Both the position numbers and the translations under genes were made by a program. Below, piece by piece: positions 23,893 to 32,884 of a stretch of DNA of 64,000 nucleotides (the stretch's first letter is position 1; every line of letters starts with the position of its first letter). The notes below the pieces were generated by a model. That model was not told the origin of the DNA and did no database searches. It saw nothing but the letters and a program-made list of their open reading frames with translations. This DNA is from Pseudomonas mandelii (GTDB taxonomy: Bacteria > Pseudomonadota > Gammaproteobacteria > Pseudomonadales > Pseudomonadaceae): positions 124,001 through 188,000 of the forward strand of contig NZ_JAMYDU010000006.1 in NCBI RefSeq assembly GCF_024138395.1. Reading direction: 5' to 3'.

Positions 23893-25116
23893 ATGCCCCC
23901 AGCCGCCCAGATGTCTCCTGTCCCAGATGCTTCGGGGCAACCGTCGTCCGTAGAGCAGGCAAGCCGGCTTGGCCTTGAGCAGGCGTTTGCGCTGTTCAGC
24001 CAGATGTCGAGCCAATTGACCGATTCCTACAGCATGCTCGAAGCCCGGGTCACCGAGCTCAAGGGCGAGCTGGCGGTGGTCAGTGCTCAGCGCATGCAGG
24101 AGCTGGCGGAAAAAGAACGCCTGGCCAACCGTCTGCAAAATCTCCTCGATCTGTTGCCTGGCGGCGTCATCGTGATCGACGCCCAAGGCATCGTGCGCGA
24201 AGCCAATCCCGCTGCCAGTGAACTGCTCGGCCTGCCCCTTGAAGGCGAGCTGTGGCGTCATGTGATTGCCCGATGCTTTGCTCCGCGCGAAGACGACGGT
24301 CACGAAATCTCCCTCAAGGATGGTCGACGTCTATCGATCGCCACGCGCTCGCTGGATGCCGAGCCCGGTCAATTGGTGCTGCTCAACGACCTGACTGAAA
24401 CCCGCCATCTGCAAGATCAACTGGCTCGTCATGAGCGCCTGTCGTCTCTCGGTCGCATGGTCGCGTCGTTGGCTCATCAGATTCGCACGCCGTTGTCTGC
24501 AGCCTTGCTCTATGCCAGTCATTTGACTGAGCAGGCGTTGCCGGTCGAGACCCAGCAACGTTTTGCCGGGCGCCTGAAAGAGCGTCTGCATGAGTTGGAA
24601 CACCAGGTTCGCGACATGCTGGTGTTCGCTCGCGGCGAGCTGCCGTTGACTGATCGCGTGACCCCCAAGTGGCTGATGCAATCGCTGCAAGCGGCAGCGC
24701 TGACCCACGTTCAGGACTTGCCGATTCGCTGGCAGTGCGACAGTCATGTCGGTGAGTTGTTGTGCAATCGCGACACCTTGGTCGGGGCGATTCTCAATCT
24801 GATCGAGAACGCCATTCAGGCCAGCGCCGGCGATGTCCGTTTGAAAGTTCACCTGTATACCCGCGGCAACAACCTGCGCCTCTGCGTCAGCGACAGCGGC
24901 AGTGGTATCGACACGAAGGTGCTGGCGCGTTTGGGTGAGCCGTTTTTCACCACCAAAACCACCGGCACCGGCCTGGGCCTGACCGTGGTCAAGGCAGTGG
25001 CCCGCGCCCATCAGGGAGAATTGCAGTTGCGCTCGCGGCCGGGTCGCGGCACGTGTGCGCAAGTGATCTTGCCGCTTTTTTCTGCTGAACAACCCAGCGC
25101 TCAGGGAGCGAAGTGA
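23893..25116 (+). CDS. fleS: flagellar two-component sensor kinase
   Basis: FleS (FlrB-like, 407 residues) is a soluble histidine kinase that phosphorylates FleR. An N-terminal helical segment and a PAS domain (about 80-170: LLDLLPGGVIVIDAQGIVRE) precede the dimerisation domain with the phospho-acceptor His195 in SLAHQIRTPLSA. The ATPase domain shows ILNLIENAIQA (N box), CVSDSGSGID (G1), FFTTKTTGTGLGLTVVKAVA (F and G2). No membrane segments are visible, consistent with sensing a cytoplasmic assembly cue. It overlaps fleR by 4 bases. Confidence 0.95.
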   Translation: MPPAAQMSPVPDASGQPSSVEQASRLGLEQAFALFSQMSSQLTDSYSMLEARVTELKGELAVVSAQRMQELAEKERLANRLQNLLDLLPGGVIVIDAQGIVREANPAASELLGLPLEGELWRHVIARCFAPREDDGHEISLKDGRRLSIATRSLDAEPGQLVLLNDLTETRHLQDQLARHERLSSLGRMVASLAHQIRTPLSAALLYASHLTEQALPVETQQRFAGRLKERLHELEHQVRDMLVFARGELPLTDRVTPKWLMQSLQAAALTHVQDLPIRWQCDSHVGELLCNRDTLVGAILNLIENAIQASAGDVRLKVHLYTRGNNLRLCVSDSGSGIDTKVLARLGEPFFTTKTTGTGLGLTVVKAVARAHQGELQLRSRPGRGTCAQVILPLFSAEQPSAQGAK

Positions 25117-26507
25117 AGGACATGGCCATCAAGGTTTTACTGGTCGAGGATGACCGCGCGCTACGCGAAGCATTGGCCGATACGCTATTACTTGCAGGGC
25201 ACGATTACAGGGCCGTCGGTTCGGCGGAAGAGGCGCTGGTTGCGGTCGGCGCCGAGGCATTTAACCTGGTACTCAGCGACGTCAACATGCCGGGCATGGA
25301 CGGTCATCAGCTGCTGGGATTGCTGCGGGCTCGTCAGCCGCAGTTGCCAGTGTTGCTGATGACCGCTCACGGCGCTGTCGAGCGCGCGGTCGACGCCATG
25401 CGTCAGGGCGCGGCGGATTATCTGGTCAAGCCGTTCGAGCCTAAAGCCTTGCTCGATCTGGTAGCGCGTCACGCACTCGGCAATCTCGGTGCGACCGAGA
25501 GCGAGGGGCCTGTGGCATTCGAGCCGGCCAGTGCGCAATTGCTGGAATTGGCCGCGCGAGTGGCGCGCAGTGACTCCACGGTGTTGATCTCCGGTGAGTC
25601 CGGGACCGGCAAGGAAGTGCTGGCGCGTTACATCCATCAGCATTCTCATCGCGCCAGTCAGCCATTCATTGCGATCAACTGCGCAGCGATCCCGGACAAC
25701 ATGCTTGAAGCCACCTTGTTCGGTCACGAAAAGGGTTCGTTCACCGGCGCCATCGCGGCCCAGGCCGGCAAGTTCGAACAGGCCGATGGCGGCACGATCC
25801 TGCTCGATGAAATCTCCGAAATGCCCCTTGGTCTTCAAGCCAAATTACTGCGCGTATTGCAGGAGCGCGAAGTTGAGCGAGTCGGTGCACGCAAGCCGAT
25901 CACGCTGGATATCCGAGTGGTCGCCACCACCAACCGTGACTTGGCCGGTGAAGTGGCGGCGGGGCGTTTTCGCGAAGACCTTTACTATCGCCTGTCGGTG
26001 TTCCCGCTGGCCTGGCGTCCGTTGCGCGAGCGCACCGCCGACATCCTGCCGCTGGCCGAGCGACTGCTGGCCAAACACGTCAATAAAATGAAACATGCCG
26101 CGGCGAAGCTCTCGCCCGAGGCGCAAGCATGCCTGATCGGTTACCCGTGGCCAGGCAACGTGCGTGAGCTGGATAACGCGATCCAGCGTGCCTTGATTCT
26201 GCAGCAGGGCGGTTTGATCCAGCCCCGGGATTTCTGCCTGGCCGGGCCTGTGGCGTGTGCACCGTTGCCGGCATTGGTGTCGATGCCTGTGGGCGCAGTA
26301 GAAGTCGAAGCCGAATCAGCGGGTGCCCTCGGCGATGACCTGCGGCGCCGTGAATTCCAGATGATCATCGACACCTTGCGCTCCGAGCGCGGCCGTCGCA
26401 AAGAAGCTGCCGAGCGACTGGGCATCAGCCCGCGCACCTTGCGCTACAAGCTGGCGCAAATGCGCGACGCCGGGATGGACGTGGAAGCGCACTTGTTCGC
26501 CACGTGA
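25113..26507 (+). CDS. fleR: flagellar sigma-54-dependent response regulator
   Basis: FleR (464 residues) activates class III genes such as those for basal body and hook. The receiver domain has EDDRAL, the phospho-acceptor Asp56 in VLSDVNMPGMDG and a lysine in VKPFEP. The AAA+ domain has [26 protein letters not shown] and LLDEISEMPLG with WPGNVREL. The C-terminal Fis-type helix-turn-helix includes RKEAAERLGISPRTLRYKLA. GTG 25113 is preferred because AGGGAG is five bases upstream and it overlaps fleS; ATG 25122 (MAIKVLLVEDD) is an alternative. A sigma-54 promoter for fliE follows. Confidence 0.95.
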   Translation: MKDMAIKVLLVEDDRALREALADTLLLAGHDYRAVGSAEEALVAVGAEAFNLVLSDVNMPGMDGHQLLGLLRARQPQLPVLLMTAHGAVERAVDAMRQGAADYLVKPFEPKALLDLVARHALGNLGATESEGPVAFEPASAQLLELAARVARSDSTVLISGESGTGKEVLARYIHQHSHRASQPFIAINCAAIPDNMLEATLFGHEKGSFTGAIAAQAGKFEQADGGTILLDEISEMPLGLQAKLLRVLQEREVERVGARKPITLDIRVVATTNRDLAGEVAAGRFREDLYYRLSVFPLAWRPLRERTADILPLAERLLAKHVNKMKHAAAKLSPEAQACLIGYPWPGNVRELDNAIQRALILQQGGLIQPRDFCLAGPVACAPLPALVSMPVGAVEVEAESAGALGDDLRRREFQMIIDTLRSERGRRKEAAERLGISPRTLRYKLAQMRDAGMDVEAHLFAT

Positions 26508-26558
26508 TGGGGCGTAAAAAAAGCACAGGAGAGCTTTTGTTTAGAGCGGTCACAGAGC

Positions 26559-26574
26559 TGGCACCCTTGTTGCT
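26559..26574 (+). promoter_or_regulatory. sigma-54 promoter of fliEFGHIJ
   Basis: TGGCACCCTTGTTGCT: perfect TGGCAC and TTGCT with GG (26560-26561) and GC (26572-26573) 10 nt apart. It lies 78 bases before the fliE ATG in the fleR-fliE gap and is the strongest sigma-54 match in the window. Confidence 0.9.
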
Positions 26575-26651
26575 AACACCTCACTACCCGCCGAGTGAGT
26601 GTCAAAAAATTGCGGGTAGCCAAAGACGTAGCTTCGTCAAAGAGAGAAACC

Positions 26652-26981
26652 ATGAGCCAAGGTATTGAATTCAATCGGTTGATGCTGGACATGCGCTCCA
26701 TGCAAATGGATGCGATGTCTGCGCCGAAATCGACTGCCGCAGTCCCTGAATTGGGTGGCAGCAGCTTTTCCGACATGCTCGGTCAGGCCGTCAATAAAGT
26801 GAACGACACCCAGCAGGCGTCCAGTCAGTTGGCCAGTGCCTTCGAGATCGGTAAAAGCGGCGTCGACCTGACGGACGTGATGATTTCCTCACAGAAGGCC
26901 AGCGTGTCTTTTCAGGCACTGACCCAAGTGCGTAACAAGCTGGTTCAGGCTTACCAAGACATCATGCAGATGCCGGTTTAA
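26652..26981 (+). CDS. fliE: hook-basal body protein linking MS ring and rod
   Basis: FliE (109 residues) joins the MS ring to the proximal rod and is an early export substrate. Visible family features are [46 protein letters not shown] and [19 protein letters not shown] at the C-terminus. ATG 26652 is chosen because the protein then starts [18 protein letters not shown] and AGAGAG precedes it; the upstream extension to 26595 overlaps the transcription start region of the sigma-54 promoter. It begins a long co-directional run through fliJ. Confidence 0.95.
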   Translation: MSQGIEFNRLMLDMRSMQMDAMSAPKSTAAVPELGGSSFSDMLGQAVNKVNDTQQASSQLASAFEIGKSGVDLTDVMISSQKASVSFQALTQVRNKLVQAYQDIMQMPV

Positions 26982-26996
26982 GGACGAGATTGAGTC

Positions 26997-28784
26997 ATGG
27001 CAGAAGCAATCGCCGATAATGTTCCGGCCAAGGCCACACCAGTAGACGGCAAACCGCCGCTGTTCGGGTTGTCCTTCCTGGAAAACCTCTCCGAGATGAC
27101 CATGTTGCGTCAGGTGGGCCTGTTGGTCGGCCTGGCTGCGAGCGTGGCGATTGGCTTTGCCGTGGTGTTGTGGTCCCAGCAGCCAGACTACCGGCCTCTG
27201 TACGGCAGCCTTGCCGGTCTGGACGCCAAGCAGGTCATGGAAACCCTGGCCGCAGCCGACATTCCCTATACCGTTGAACCGAACTCAGGTGCCTTGCTGG
27301 TCAAGGCCGATGACCTGTCTCGTGCGCGGCTCAAGCTCGCGGGCGCTGGTGTCACTCCCAGCGACGGCAACATCGGTTTCGAGATCCTCGACAAGGAGCA
27401 GGGGCTGGGTACCAGCCAGTTCATGGAAGCGACCCGCTATCGTCGCGGCCTGGAAGGCGAACTGGCCCGGACCATTTCCAGCCTGAACAACGTCAAGGGT
27501 GCCCGTGTGCACTTGGCGATTCCGAAAAGTTCGGTGTTCGTGCGTGATGAACGCAAGCCCAGCGCTTCGGTTCTGGTTGAGCTGTATTCCGGTCGCTCGC
27601 TGGAGCCGGGTCAGGTCGTCGCCATCATCAATCTGGTGGCGACCAGCGTTCCCGAGCTAAGCAAATCGCAGATCACCGTGGTCGATCAGAAGGGCAACCT
27701 GCTGTCGGATCAGGCGGAAAACTCCGAACTGACCATGGCCGGCAAGCAATTCGATTACAGCCGTCGCATGGAAAGCATGCTAACCCAGCGTGTGCACAAC
27801 ATTCTGCAACCGGTGTTGGGCAACGATCGCTATAAAGCCGAAGTCTCGGCTGATGTGGATTTCAGTGCCGTCGAGTCGACTTCCGAGCAGTTCAACCCGG
27901 ATCAGCCGGCGTTGCGCAGTGAGCAATCGGTCAACGAACAACGCACCGCCAGCAATGGCCCGCAAGGTGTGCCGGGTGCCCTGAGCAACCAGCCGCCATC
28001 GCCAGCCTCGGCGCCGCAAACCACCGGTGGCGCCACCGCGTCGGCCGGCATGGTGCAGCCAGGCCAGCCGTTGCTCGATGCCAACGGTCAGCAAATCATG
28101 GACCCGGCCACCGGCCAGCCAATGCTGGCGCCGTACCCGGCGGACAAGCGTCAACAATCCACCAAAAACTTCGAACTCGACCGTTCCATCAGCCACACCA
28201 AACAACAGCAGGGCCGTTTGAATCGCCTGTCGGTGTCGGTGGTGGTGGATGACCAGGTCAAGGTCAACGCGGCCAACGGCGAAACGACTCGTGCGCCGTG
28301 GAGCGCCGATGAATTGGCGCGCTTCACTCGCCTGGTACAGGATGCGGTCGGTTTCGACGCCAGCCGTGGCGACAGCGTCAGTGTGATCAACATGCCGTTC
28401 TCCGCCGAGCGCGGTGAAGCGATCGCCGAGATTCCGTTCTACTCCCAGCCGTGGTTCTGGGACATCGTCAAGCAAGTGCTGGGTGTGTTGTTCATCTTGG
28501 TGCTGGTGTTCGGTGTGCTGCGTCCGGTGCTCAACAACATCACCGGTGGCGGCAAAGACAAGCAACTCGCAGGCCTGGGCAGCGACGTCGAACTCGGTGG
28601 CATGGGCGGCCTGGACGGCGAACTGGCCAACGACCGCGTCAGCCTCGGCGGCCCGACCAGCATCCTGCTGCCGAGCCCGAGCGAGGGCTATGACGCACAG
28701 TTGAACGCAATCAAGAGTCTGGTGGCAGAAGATCCGGGTCGCGTGGCCCAGGTCGTGAAAGAGTGGATTAACGCAGATGAGTGA
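26997..28784 (+). CDS. fliF: flagellar MS-ring protein
   Basis: FliF (595 residues) forms the inner-membrane MS ring. It has an N-terminal membrane helix (LLVGLAASVAIGFAVVLW, about 42-59), periplasmic ring-building motifs (RBM1 with DYRPLYGSL; RBM2/3 with EGELARTISSLNNVKGARVH), a Pro/Gln/Ala-rich insert (about 325-380) and a C-terminal helix (IVKQVLGVLFILVLVFGVL, about 490-510). The cytoplasmic tail that binds FliG ends in VKEWINADE. It overlaps fliG by 8 bases. Confidence 0.97.
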   Translation: MAEAIADNVPAKATPVDGKPPLFGLSFLENLSEMTMLRQVGLLVGLAASVAIGFAVVLWSQQPDYRPLYGSLAGLDAKQVMETLAAADIPYTVEPNSGALLVKADDLSRARLKLAGAGVTPSDGNIGFEILDKEQGLGTSQFMEATRYRRGLEGELARTISSLNNVKGARVHLAIPKSSVFVRDERKPSASVLVELYSGRSLEPGQVVAIINLVATSVPELSKSQITVVDQKGNLLSDQAENSELTMAGKQFDYSRRMESMLTQRVHNILQPVLGNDRYKAEVSADVDFSAVESTSEQFNPDQPALRSEQSVNEQRTASNGPQGVPGALSNQPPSPASAPQTTGGATASAGMVQPGQPLLDANGQQIMDPATGQPMLAPYPADKRQQSTKNFELDRSISHTKQQQGRLNRLSVSVVVDDQVKVNAANGETTRAPWSADELARFTRLVQDAVGFDASRGDSVSVINMPFSAERGEAIAEIPFYSQPWFWDIVKQVLGVLFILVLVFGVLRPVLNNITGGGKDKQLAGLGSDVELGGMGGLDGELANDRVSLGGPTSILLPSPSEGYDAQLNAIKSLVAEDPGRVAQVVKEWINADE

Positions 28785-29796
28785 TAACCGAGCCGTTGCC
28801 GCCAAACTGACCAAGGTCGACAAAGCCGCGATTCTGCTGCTGTCCCTCGGTTCCACCGATGCTGCGCAAGTGCTGCGCCACATGGGGCCCAAAGAGGTCC
28901 AGCGTGTGGGTGTGGCGATGGCCCAGATGGGCAACGTGCACCGCGAGCAGGTCGAACAGGTGATGAGTGAGTTCGTCGACATCGTCGGCGACCAGACCAG
29001 CCTGGGTGTCGGCTCCGATGACTACGTGCGCAAAATGCTCACCCAGGCCCTGGGCGAAGACAAGGCCAACGGCCTGATCGACCGGATCCTGCTGGGCGGC
29101 AACACCAGTGGCCTCGACAGCCTGAAGTGGATGGAGCCGCGCGCCGTCGCCGACGTGATCCGTTACGAACACCCGCAGATCCAGGCGATCGTGGTGGCGT
29201 ATCTCGACCCGGATCAGGCCGGTGAAGTACTGGGCAACTTCGACCACAAGGTCCGGCTGGACATCATCCTGCGCGTGTCTTCATTGAACACCGTGCAGCC
29301 AGCGGCCCTGAAAGAACTCAACCAGATTCTCGAAAAGCAGTTCTCCGGCAACTCGAATGCCTCGCGCACCACCCTGGGTGGCATCAAGCGTGCCGCCGAC
29401 ATCATGAACTTCCTCGACAGCTCGATCGAAGGTCAGTTGATGGATTCGATCCGCGAAGTCGACGAAGACCTGTCCGGTCAGATCGAAGACCTCATGTTCG
29501 TGTTCAACAACCTGTCCGATGTCGACGACCGCGGCATTCAGGCGCTGTTGCGCGAAGTGTCCTCGGACGTCCTGGTGCTGGCCCTCAAGGGTTCGGACGA
29601 AGGCGTCAAGGAAAAGATCTTCAAGAACATGTCCAAACGGGCGGCCGAACTGTTGCGCGACGACCTCGAGGCCAAAGGCCCGGTGCGCGTCAGCGACGTG
29701 GAAACCGCGCAGAAAGAAATCCTCACCATTGCCCGCCGTATGGCCGAAGCCGGAGAAATCGTTCTCGGCGGGAAGGGCGGCGAAGAGATGATCTAA
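28777..29796 (+). CDS. fliG: flagellar motor switch protein FliG
   Basis: FliG (339 residues) sits on FliF and couples stator force to rotation. The N-terminal domain (KLTKVDKAAILLLSLG) binds FliF. The middle domain carries the EHPQ motif (RYEHPQIQAIVVAYL, about 129), and the C-terminal domain has the charged torque helix region (GIQALLREVSSDVLVLALKG and NMSKRAAELLRDDLEAKGPV). The start lies within the end of fliF. Confidence 0.97.
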   Translation: MSDNRAVAAKLTKVDKAAILLLSLGSTDAAQVLRHMGPKEVQRVGVAMAQMGNVHREQVEQVMSEFVDIVGDQTSLGVGSDDYVRKMLTQALGEDKANGLIDRILLGGNTSGLDSLKWMEPRAVADVIRYEHPQIQAIVVAYLDPDQAGEVLGNFDHKVRLDIILRVSSLNTVQPAALKELNQILEKQFSGNSNASRTTLGGIKRAADIMNFLDSSIEGQLMDSIREVDEDLSGQIEDLMFVFNNLSDVDDRGIQALLREVSSDVLVLALKGSDEGVKEKIFKNMSKRAAELLRDDLEAKGPVRVSDVETAQKEILTIARRMAEAGEIVLGGKGGEEMI

Positions 29797-29803
29797 GGTC
29801 ACT

Positions 29804-30613
29804 ATGTCGTCCAAACATGATGAGTCCAATACCGACCTGATCCGTGCCAAGGACGTCGGTGGTTTCGACATCTGGTCACTGCCCAGTTTCGACCCGTTTG
29901 TGCCGGAACCCGAGCCGGAGCCGGAGCCCGAACTGCCGGAAATGGAAGAAGTGCCGCTGGAAGAAGTCCAGCCGCTGACCCTCGAAGAGCTCGAAAGCAT
30001 TCGCCAGGAGGCCTACAACGAAGGCTTCGCCGTTGGTGAAAAAGAAGGTTTCCACAGCACCACGCTTAAGGTTCGTCAAGAAGCCGAAGTGGCTCTGACG
30101 GCCAAGATCGCCGGCCTGGAACAGCTGATGGCCAACCTGTTCGAGCCGATTGCCGAGCAGGACACGCAAATCGAAAAGTCGCTGGTCGACCTTGTGCGGC
30201 ACATCACCAAGCAAGTGATTCAGCGCGAACTGGCCATCGACTCGACGCAGATCGAACACGTCATGCGTGAAGCGCTCAAGCTCTTGCCGCTGGGCGTGGG
30301 CAACGTACGGCTGTACATCAATCCGCAGGATTTCGAACAGGTCAAAGCCCTGCGCGAGCGCCATGAAGAAACCTGGCGCATCGTCGAGGACGAGTCCTTG
30401 TTGCCGGGCGGCTGTCGGGTCGAGACTGAACACAGTCGCATCGACGCCACCATCGAAACCCGTATTACCCAAGTCATGGCCAAGCTGTTCGATCAATTGC
30501 ACGATCAGGCGCTGCACCCGGCCGCGCCGGACCTGAGCCTGGAACTGCCGATCGACGAAAAGCCTGTGGTCGCCCCGATCGAGCCGGCACTGGACGATCC
30601 CGATGCGCCTTGA
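29804..30613 (+). CDS. fliH: flagellar export ATPase regulator
   Basis: FliH (269 residues) dimerises and tethers the ATPase FliI to the export gate. The N-terminus has [10 protein letters not shown] and a striking Glu/Pro repeat (residues about 34-42, PEPEPEPEP). A helical stalk follows ([20 protein letters not shown]) and then the FliI-binding C-terminal domain ([40 protein letters not shown]). It overlaps fliI by 11 bases. Confidence 0.95.
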   Translation: MSSKHDESNTDLIRAKDVGGFDIWSLPSFDPFVPEPEPEPEPELPEMEEVPLEEVQPLTLEELESIRQEAYNEGFAVGEKEGFHSTTLKVRQEAEVALTAKIAGLEQLMANLFEPIAEQDTQIEKSLVDLVRHITKQVIQRELAIDSTQIEHVMREALKLLPLGVGNVRLYINPQDFEQVKALRERHEETWRIVEDESLLPGGCRVETEHSRIDATIETRITQVMAKLFDQLHDQALHPAAPDLSLELPIDEKPVVAPIEPALDDPDAP

Positions 30614-31961
30614 TCGCACCAGCTTCGCCAAACGCCTCGGTAGCTACGCCGAGGCCACGGAGCTTGCCGGCGCGCCGATCCTCGAAGGTCGCCTGCTGCG
30701 CATGGTCGGCCTGACCCTCGAAGCCGAAGGCTTGCGCGCCGCCATGGGCAGCCGCTGCATGGTCATCAACGATGACAGCTATCACCCGGTACAGGTCGAA
30801 GCCGAGGTCATGGGTTTCTCTGGCAGCAAAGTTTTTCTGATGCCGGTTGGCAGCGTCGCCGGCATCGCCCCCGGTGCCCGGGTGGTTCCCCTGGCTGATA
30901 CCGGTCGTTTGCCGATGGGCATGAGCATGCTCGGGCGGGTGCTCGATGGCGCCGGTCGTGCGCTGGACGGCAAGGGCGGCATGAAAGCCGAAGACTGGGT
31001 GCCGATGGACGGCCCGACCATCAACCCGCTCAAGCGTGACCCGATCAGCCAGCCGCTGGACGTGGGCATTCGTTGCATTAACGGTTTGTTGACGGTCGGT
31101 CGCGGCCAGCGGCTTGGGCTGTTCGCCGGTACTGGCGTGGGCAAGAGTGTGCTGTTGGGCATGATGACTCGCTTCACCGAGGCCGACATTATCGTGGTCG
31201 GGCTGATCGGTGAGCGGGGTCGTGAAGTTAAAGAATTCATCGAGCACATCCTCGGTGAAGAGGGGCTCAAGCGTTCGGTGGTGGTGGCGTCGCCGGCGGA
31301 CGATGCGCCGCTGATGCGTTTGCGCGCGGCCATGTACTGCACGCGAATCGCCGAATATTTCCGCGACAAGGGCAAGAATGTCCTGTTGCTCATGGATTCT
31401 CTGACCCGTTTCGCCCAGGCCCAGCGGGAAATCGCCCTGGCTATTGGCGAGCCGCCAGCGACCAAGGGCTATCCGCCATCGGTGTTCGCCAAGCTGCCGA
31501 AACTGGTGGAACGGGCCGGTAACGCTGAAAAGGGCGGCGGTTCGATCACGGCGTTTTACACCGTATTGTCCGAAGGCGACGATCAGCAAGACCCGATCGC
31601 CGACGCGGCGCGGGGTGTGCTCGATGGGCACATCGTGCTGTCCCGGCGTCTGGCCGAGGAGGGGCATTACCCGGCCATCGATATCGAAGCGTCCATCAGT
31701 CGGGTGATGCCGTCGGTGGTCGGCATCAAGCACATGAATCATGCGCAGATGTTCAAGCAATACTGGTCGCGCTATCAGCAGAGCCGCGATCTGATCAGCG
31801 TCGGCGCCTATGTGCCCGGCGGTGACCGGGAAACTGACGCCGCGATCCATCTGCAACCGGCCATGACGATGTACCTGCGCCAGGGCTTGAACGACAACAT
31901 CAGCATGGGCGCCAGCGAAAACCATCTCGCTTCGGTCTTCGCGCCAGCGCCGGGCGGCTAA
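30603..31961 (+). CDS. fliI: flagellum-specific export ATPase
   Basis: FliI (452 residues) is the F1-beta-like ATPase of the flagellar type III export apparatus. It shows the Walker A motif [17 protein letters not shown] (about 173-188), [14 protein letters not shown], Walker [21 protein letters not shown] and the family stretch [24 protein letters not shown]. The start is inside the end of fliH and fliJ follows after 6 bases. Confidence 0.97.
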   Translation: MRLDRTSFAKRLGSYAEATELAGAPILEGRLLRMVGLTLEAEGLRAAMGSRCMVINDDSYHPVQVEAEVMGFSGSKVFLMPVGSVAGIAPGARVVPLADTGRLPMGMSMLGRVLDGAGRALDGKGGMKAEDWVPMDGPTINPLKRDPISQPLDVGIRCINGLLTVGRGQRLGLFAGTGVGKSVLLGMMTRFTEADIIVVGLIGERGREVKEFIEHILGEEGLKRSVVVASPADDAPLMRLRAAMYCTRIAEYFRDKGKNVLLLMDSLTRFAQAQREIALAIGEPPATKGYPPSVFAKLPKLVERAGNAEKGGGSITAFYTVLSEGDDQQDPIADAARGVLDGHIVLSRRLAEEGHYPAIDIEASISRVMPSVVGIKHMNHAQMFKQYWSRYQQSRDLISVGAYVPGGDRETDAAIHLQPAMTMYLRQGLNDNISMGASENHLASVFAPAPGG

Positions 31962-31967
31962 CCGGCC

Positions 31968-32417
31968 ATGGCTCAGAGCCGCGCGGCACGTCTGGCACCC
32001 GTGGTGGAAATGGCTGAAAAGGCCGAGAAAACCGCCGTCCAGCGCTTGGGGCACTTCCAGGGTCAGGTCCGTCTGGCGGAAAGCAAACTCGCCGACCTGG
32101 AAAATTTTCGTCTGGAATACCAGGAGCAGTGGATCGTGCGCGGCAGCAGCGGCGTGTCGGGCCAGTGGCTGCTGGGCTATCAGGGCTTTCTCGCGCAATT
32201 GGGCACGGCCATCGACCAGCAGCGCCAGAGTCTGAACTGGCATCAAAACAACCTGAACAAGTCTCGTGAAGCCTGGCAGCAGGCGTTTGCCCGGGTCGAA
32301 GGCTTGCGCAAACTGGTTCAGCGCTACAAGGATGAGGCGCGGCAACTGGAAGACAAGCGCGAGCAGAAGCTGCTGGACGAGCTGTCCCAGCGGTTGCCGC
32401 GTCAGGATCCGTATTGA
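31968..32417 (+). CDS. fliJ: flagellar export chaperone/ATPase stalk protein
   Basis: FliJ (149 residues) is a two-helix coiled coil that inserts into the FliI hexamer, like the gamma subunit of F-ATPase. The sequence is almost wholly helical and rich in Gln, Glu, Arg and Lys (KTAVQRLGHFQGQVRLAESK, LRKLVQRYKDEARQLEDKRE). It ends the fliEFGHIJ run; a single REP unit follows in the 156-base gap to hsbA. Confidence 0.9.
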   Translation: MAQSRAARLAPVVEMAEKAEKTAVQRLGHFQGQVRLAESKLADLENFRLEYQEQWIVRGSSGVSGQWLLGYQGFLAQLGTAIDQQRQSLNWHQNNLNKSREAWQQAFARVEGLRKLVQRYKDEARQLEDKREQKLLDELSQRLPRQDPY

Positions 32418-32431
32418 GTCAGGTGGCCCGC

Positions 32432-32467
32432 GTTATCGTTCTTCGCGGGCAAGCCTCGCTCCTACAA
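32432..32467. repeat. single REP unit
   Basis: The unit contains TTCGCGGGCAAGCCTCGCTC plus CTACA, the common fluorescens-group REP core. The stretch GTTATCGTTCTTCGCGGGC extends its identity to the right arm of the REP pair at 54835-54925. It lies between fliJ and hsbA without a partner in opposite orientation. Confidence 0.8.
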
Positions 32468-32573
32468 GCGAAGGCGGTTTCACAAACCGTACAAATTTTT
32501 CAGCCTTGCTCCAGCCCCCATCAGGTGCTAAACCTTCTACACGTACGTTCGCCAATGACAAGGAAGCCGTGAA

Positions 32574-32879
32574 ATGTCAGTCGTTACAGAAGTATCTCAG
32601 GATGGGAAAAAGCTGACGATTTCGATCGAGGGGCGATTCGATTTCGGTCGGCATCAGGAGTTTCGCGAGTCCTACGAGCGACTCAACAATAAACCCGAGT
32701 CCATTGTGGTGGACCTGAAGAAAGCCACGTATCTCGATAGCTCTGCGCTGGGCATGCTGCTCTTGCTGCGTGATCACGCCGGTGGCGACAATTCCGATAT
32801 TCGCGTCGTGAACAGCAGCTCCGATGTGAAGAAAATCCTCGCCATTTCCAACTTCGACAAGTTGTTCGACATCAGTTGA
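32574..32879 (+). CDS. hsbA: STAS-domain anti-sigma factor antagonist
   Basis: The 101-residue single STAS-domain protein matches HsbA of P. aeruginosa, which binds the anti-sigma factor FlgM when unphosphorylated and a diguanylate cyclase when phosphorylated, so it tilts cells between swimming and attachment. The phosphorylation motif is YLDSSALGM with Ser56, followed by IRVVNSSSDVKKILAISNFD. It is encoded beside hsbR and hptB, the same module as in P. aeruginosa, but here inside the fli cluster. It overlaps the upstream-most possible start of hsbR. Confidence 0.88.
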   Translation: MSVVTEVSQDGKKLTISIEGRFDFGRHQEFRESYERLNNKPESIVVDLKKATYLDSSALGMLLLLRDHAGGDNSDIRVVNSSSDVKKILAISNFDKLFDIS

Positions 32880-32884
32880 TCGTC

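Noticed and set aside
30474..32345. 623-codon open frame on the - strand opposite fliH-fliI-fliJ
   Set aside because: Shadow of the conserved fli genes; composition is His/Gln/Arg-biased without recognisable motifs.
32500..32520. TTGCT upstream of hsbA as sigma-54 -12 element
   Set aside because: No GG 10 nt upstream of the GC.
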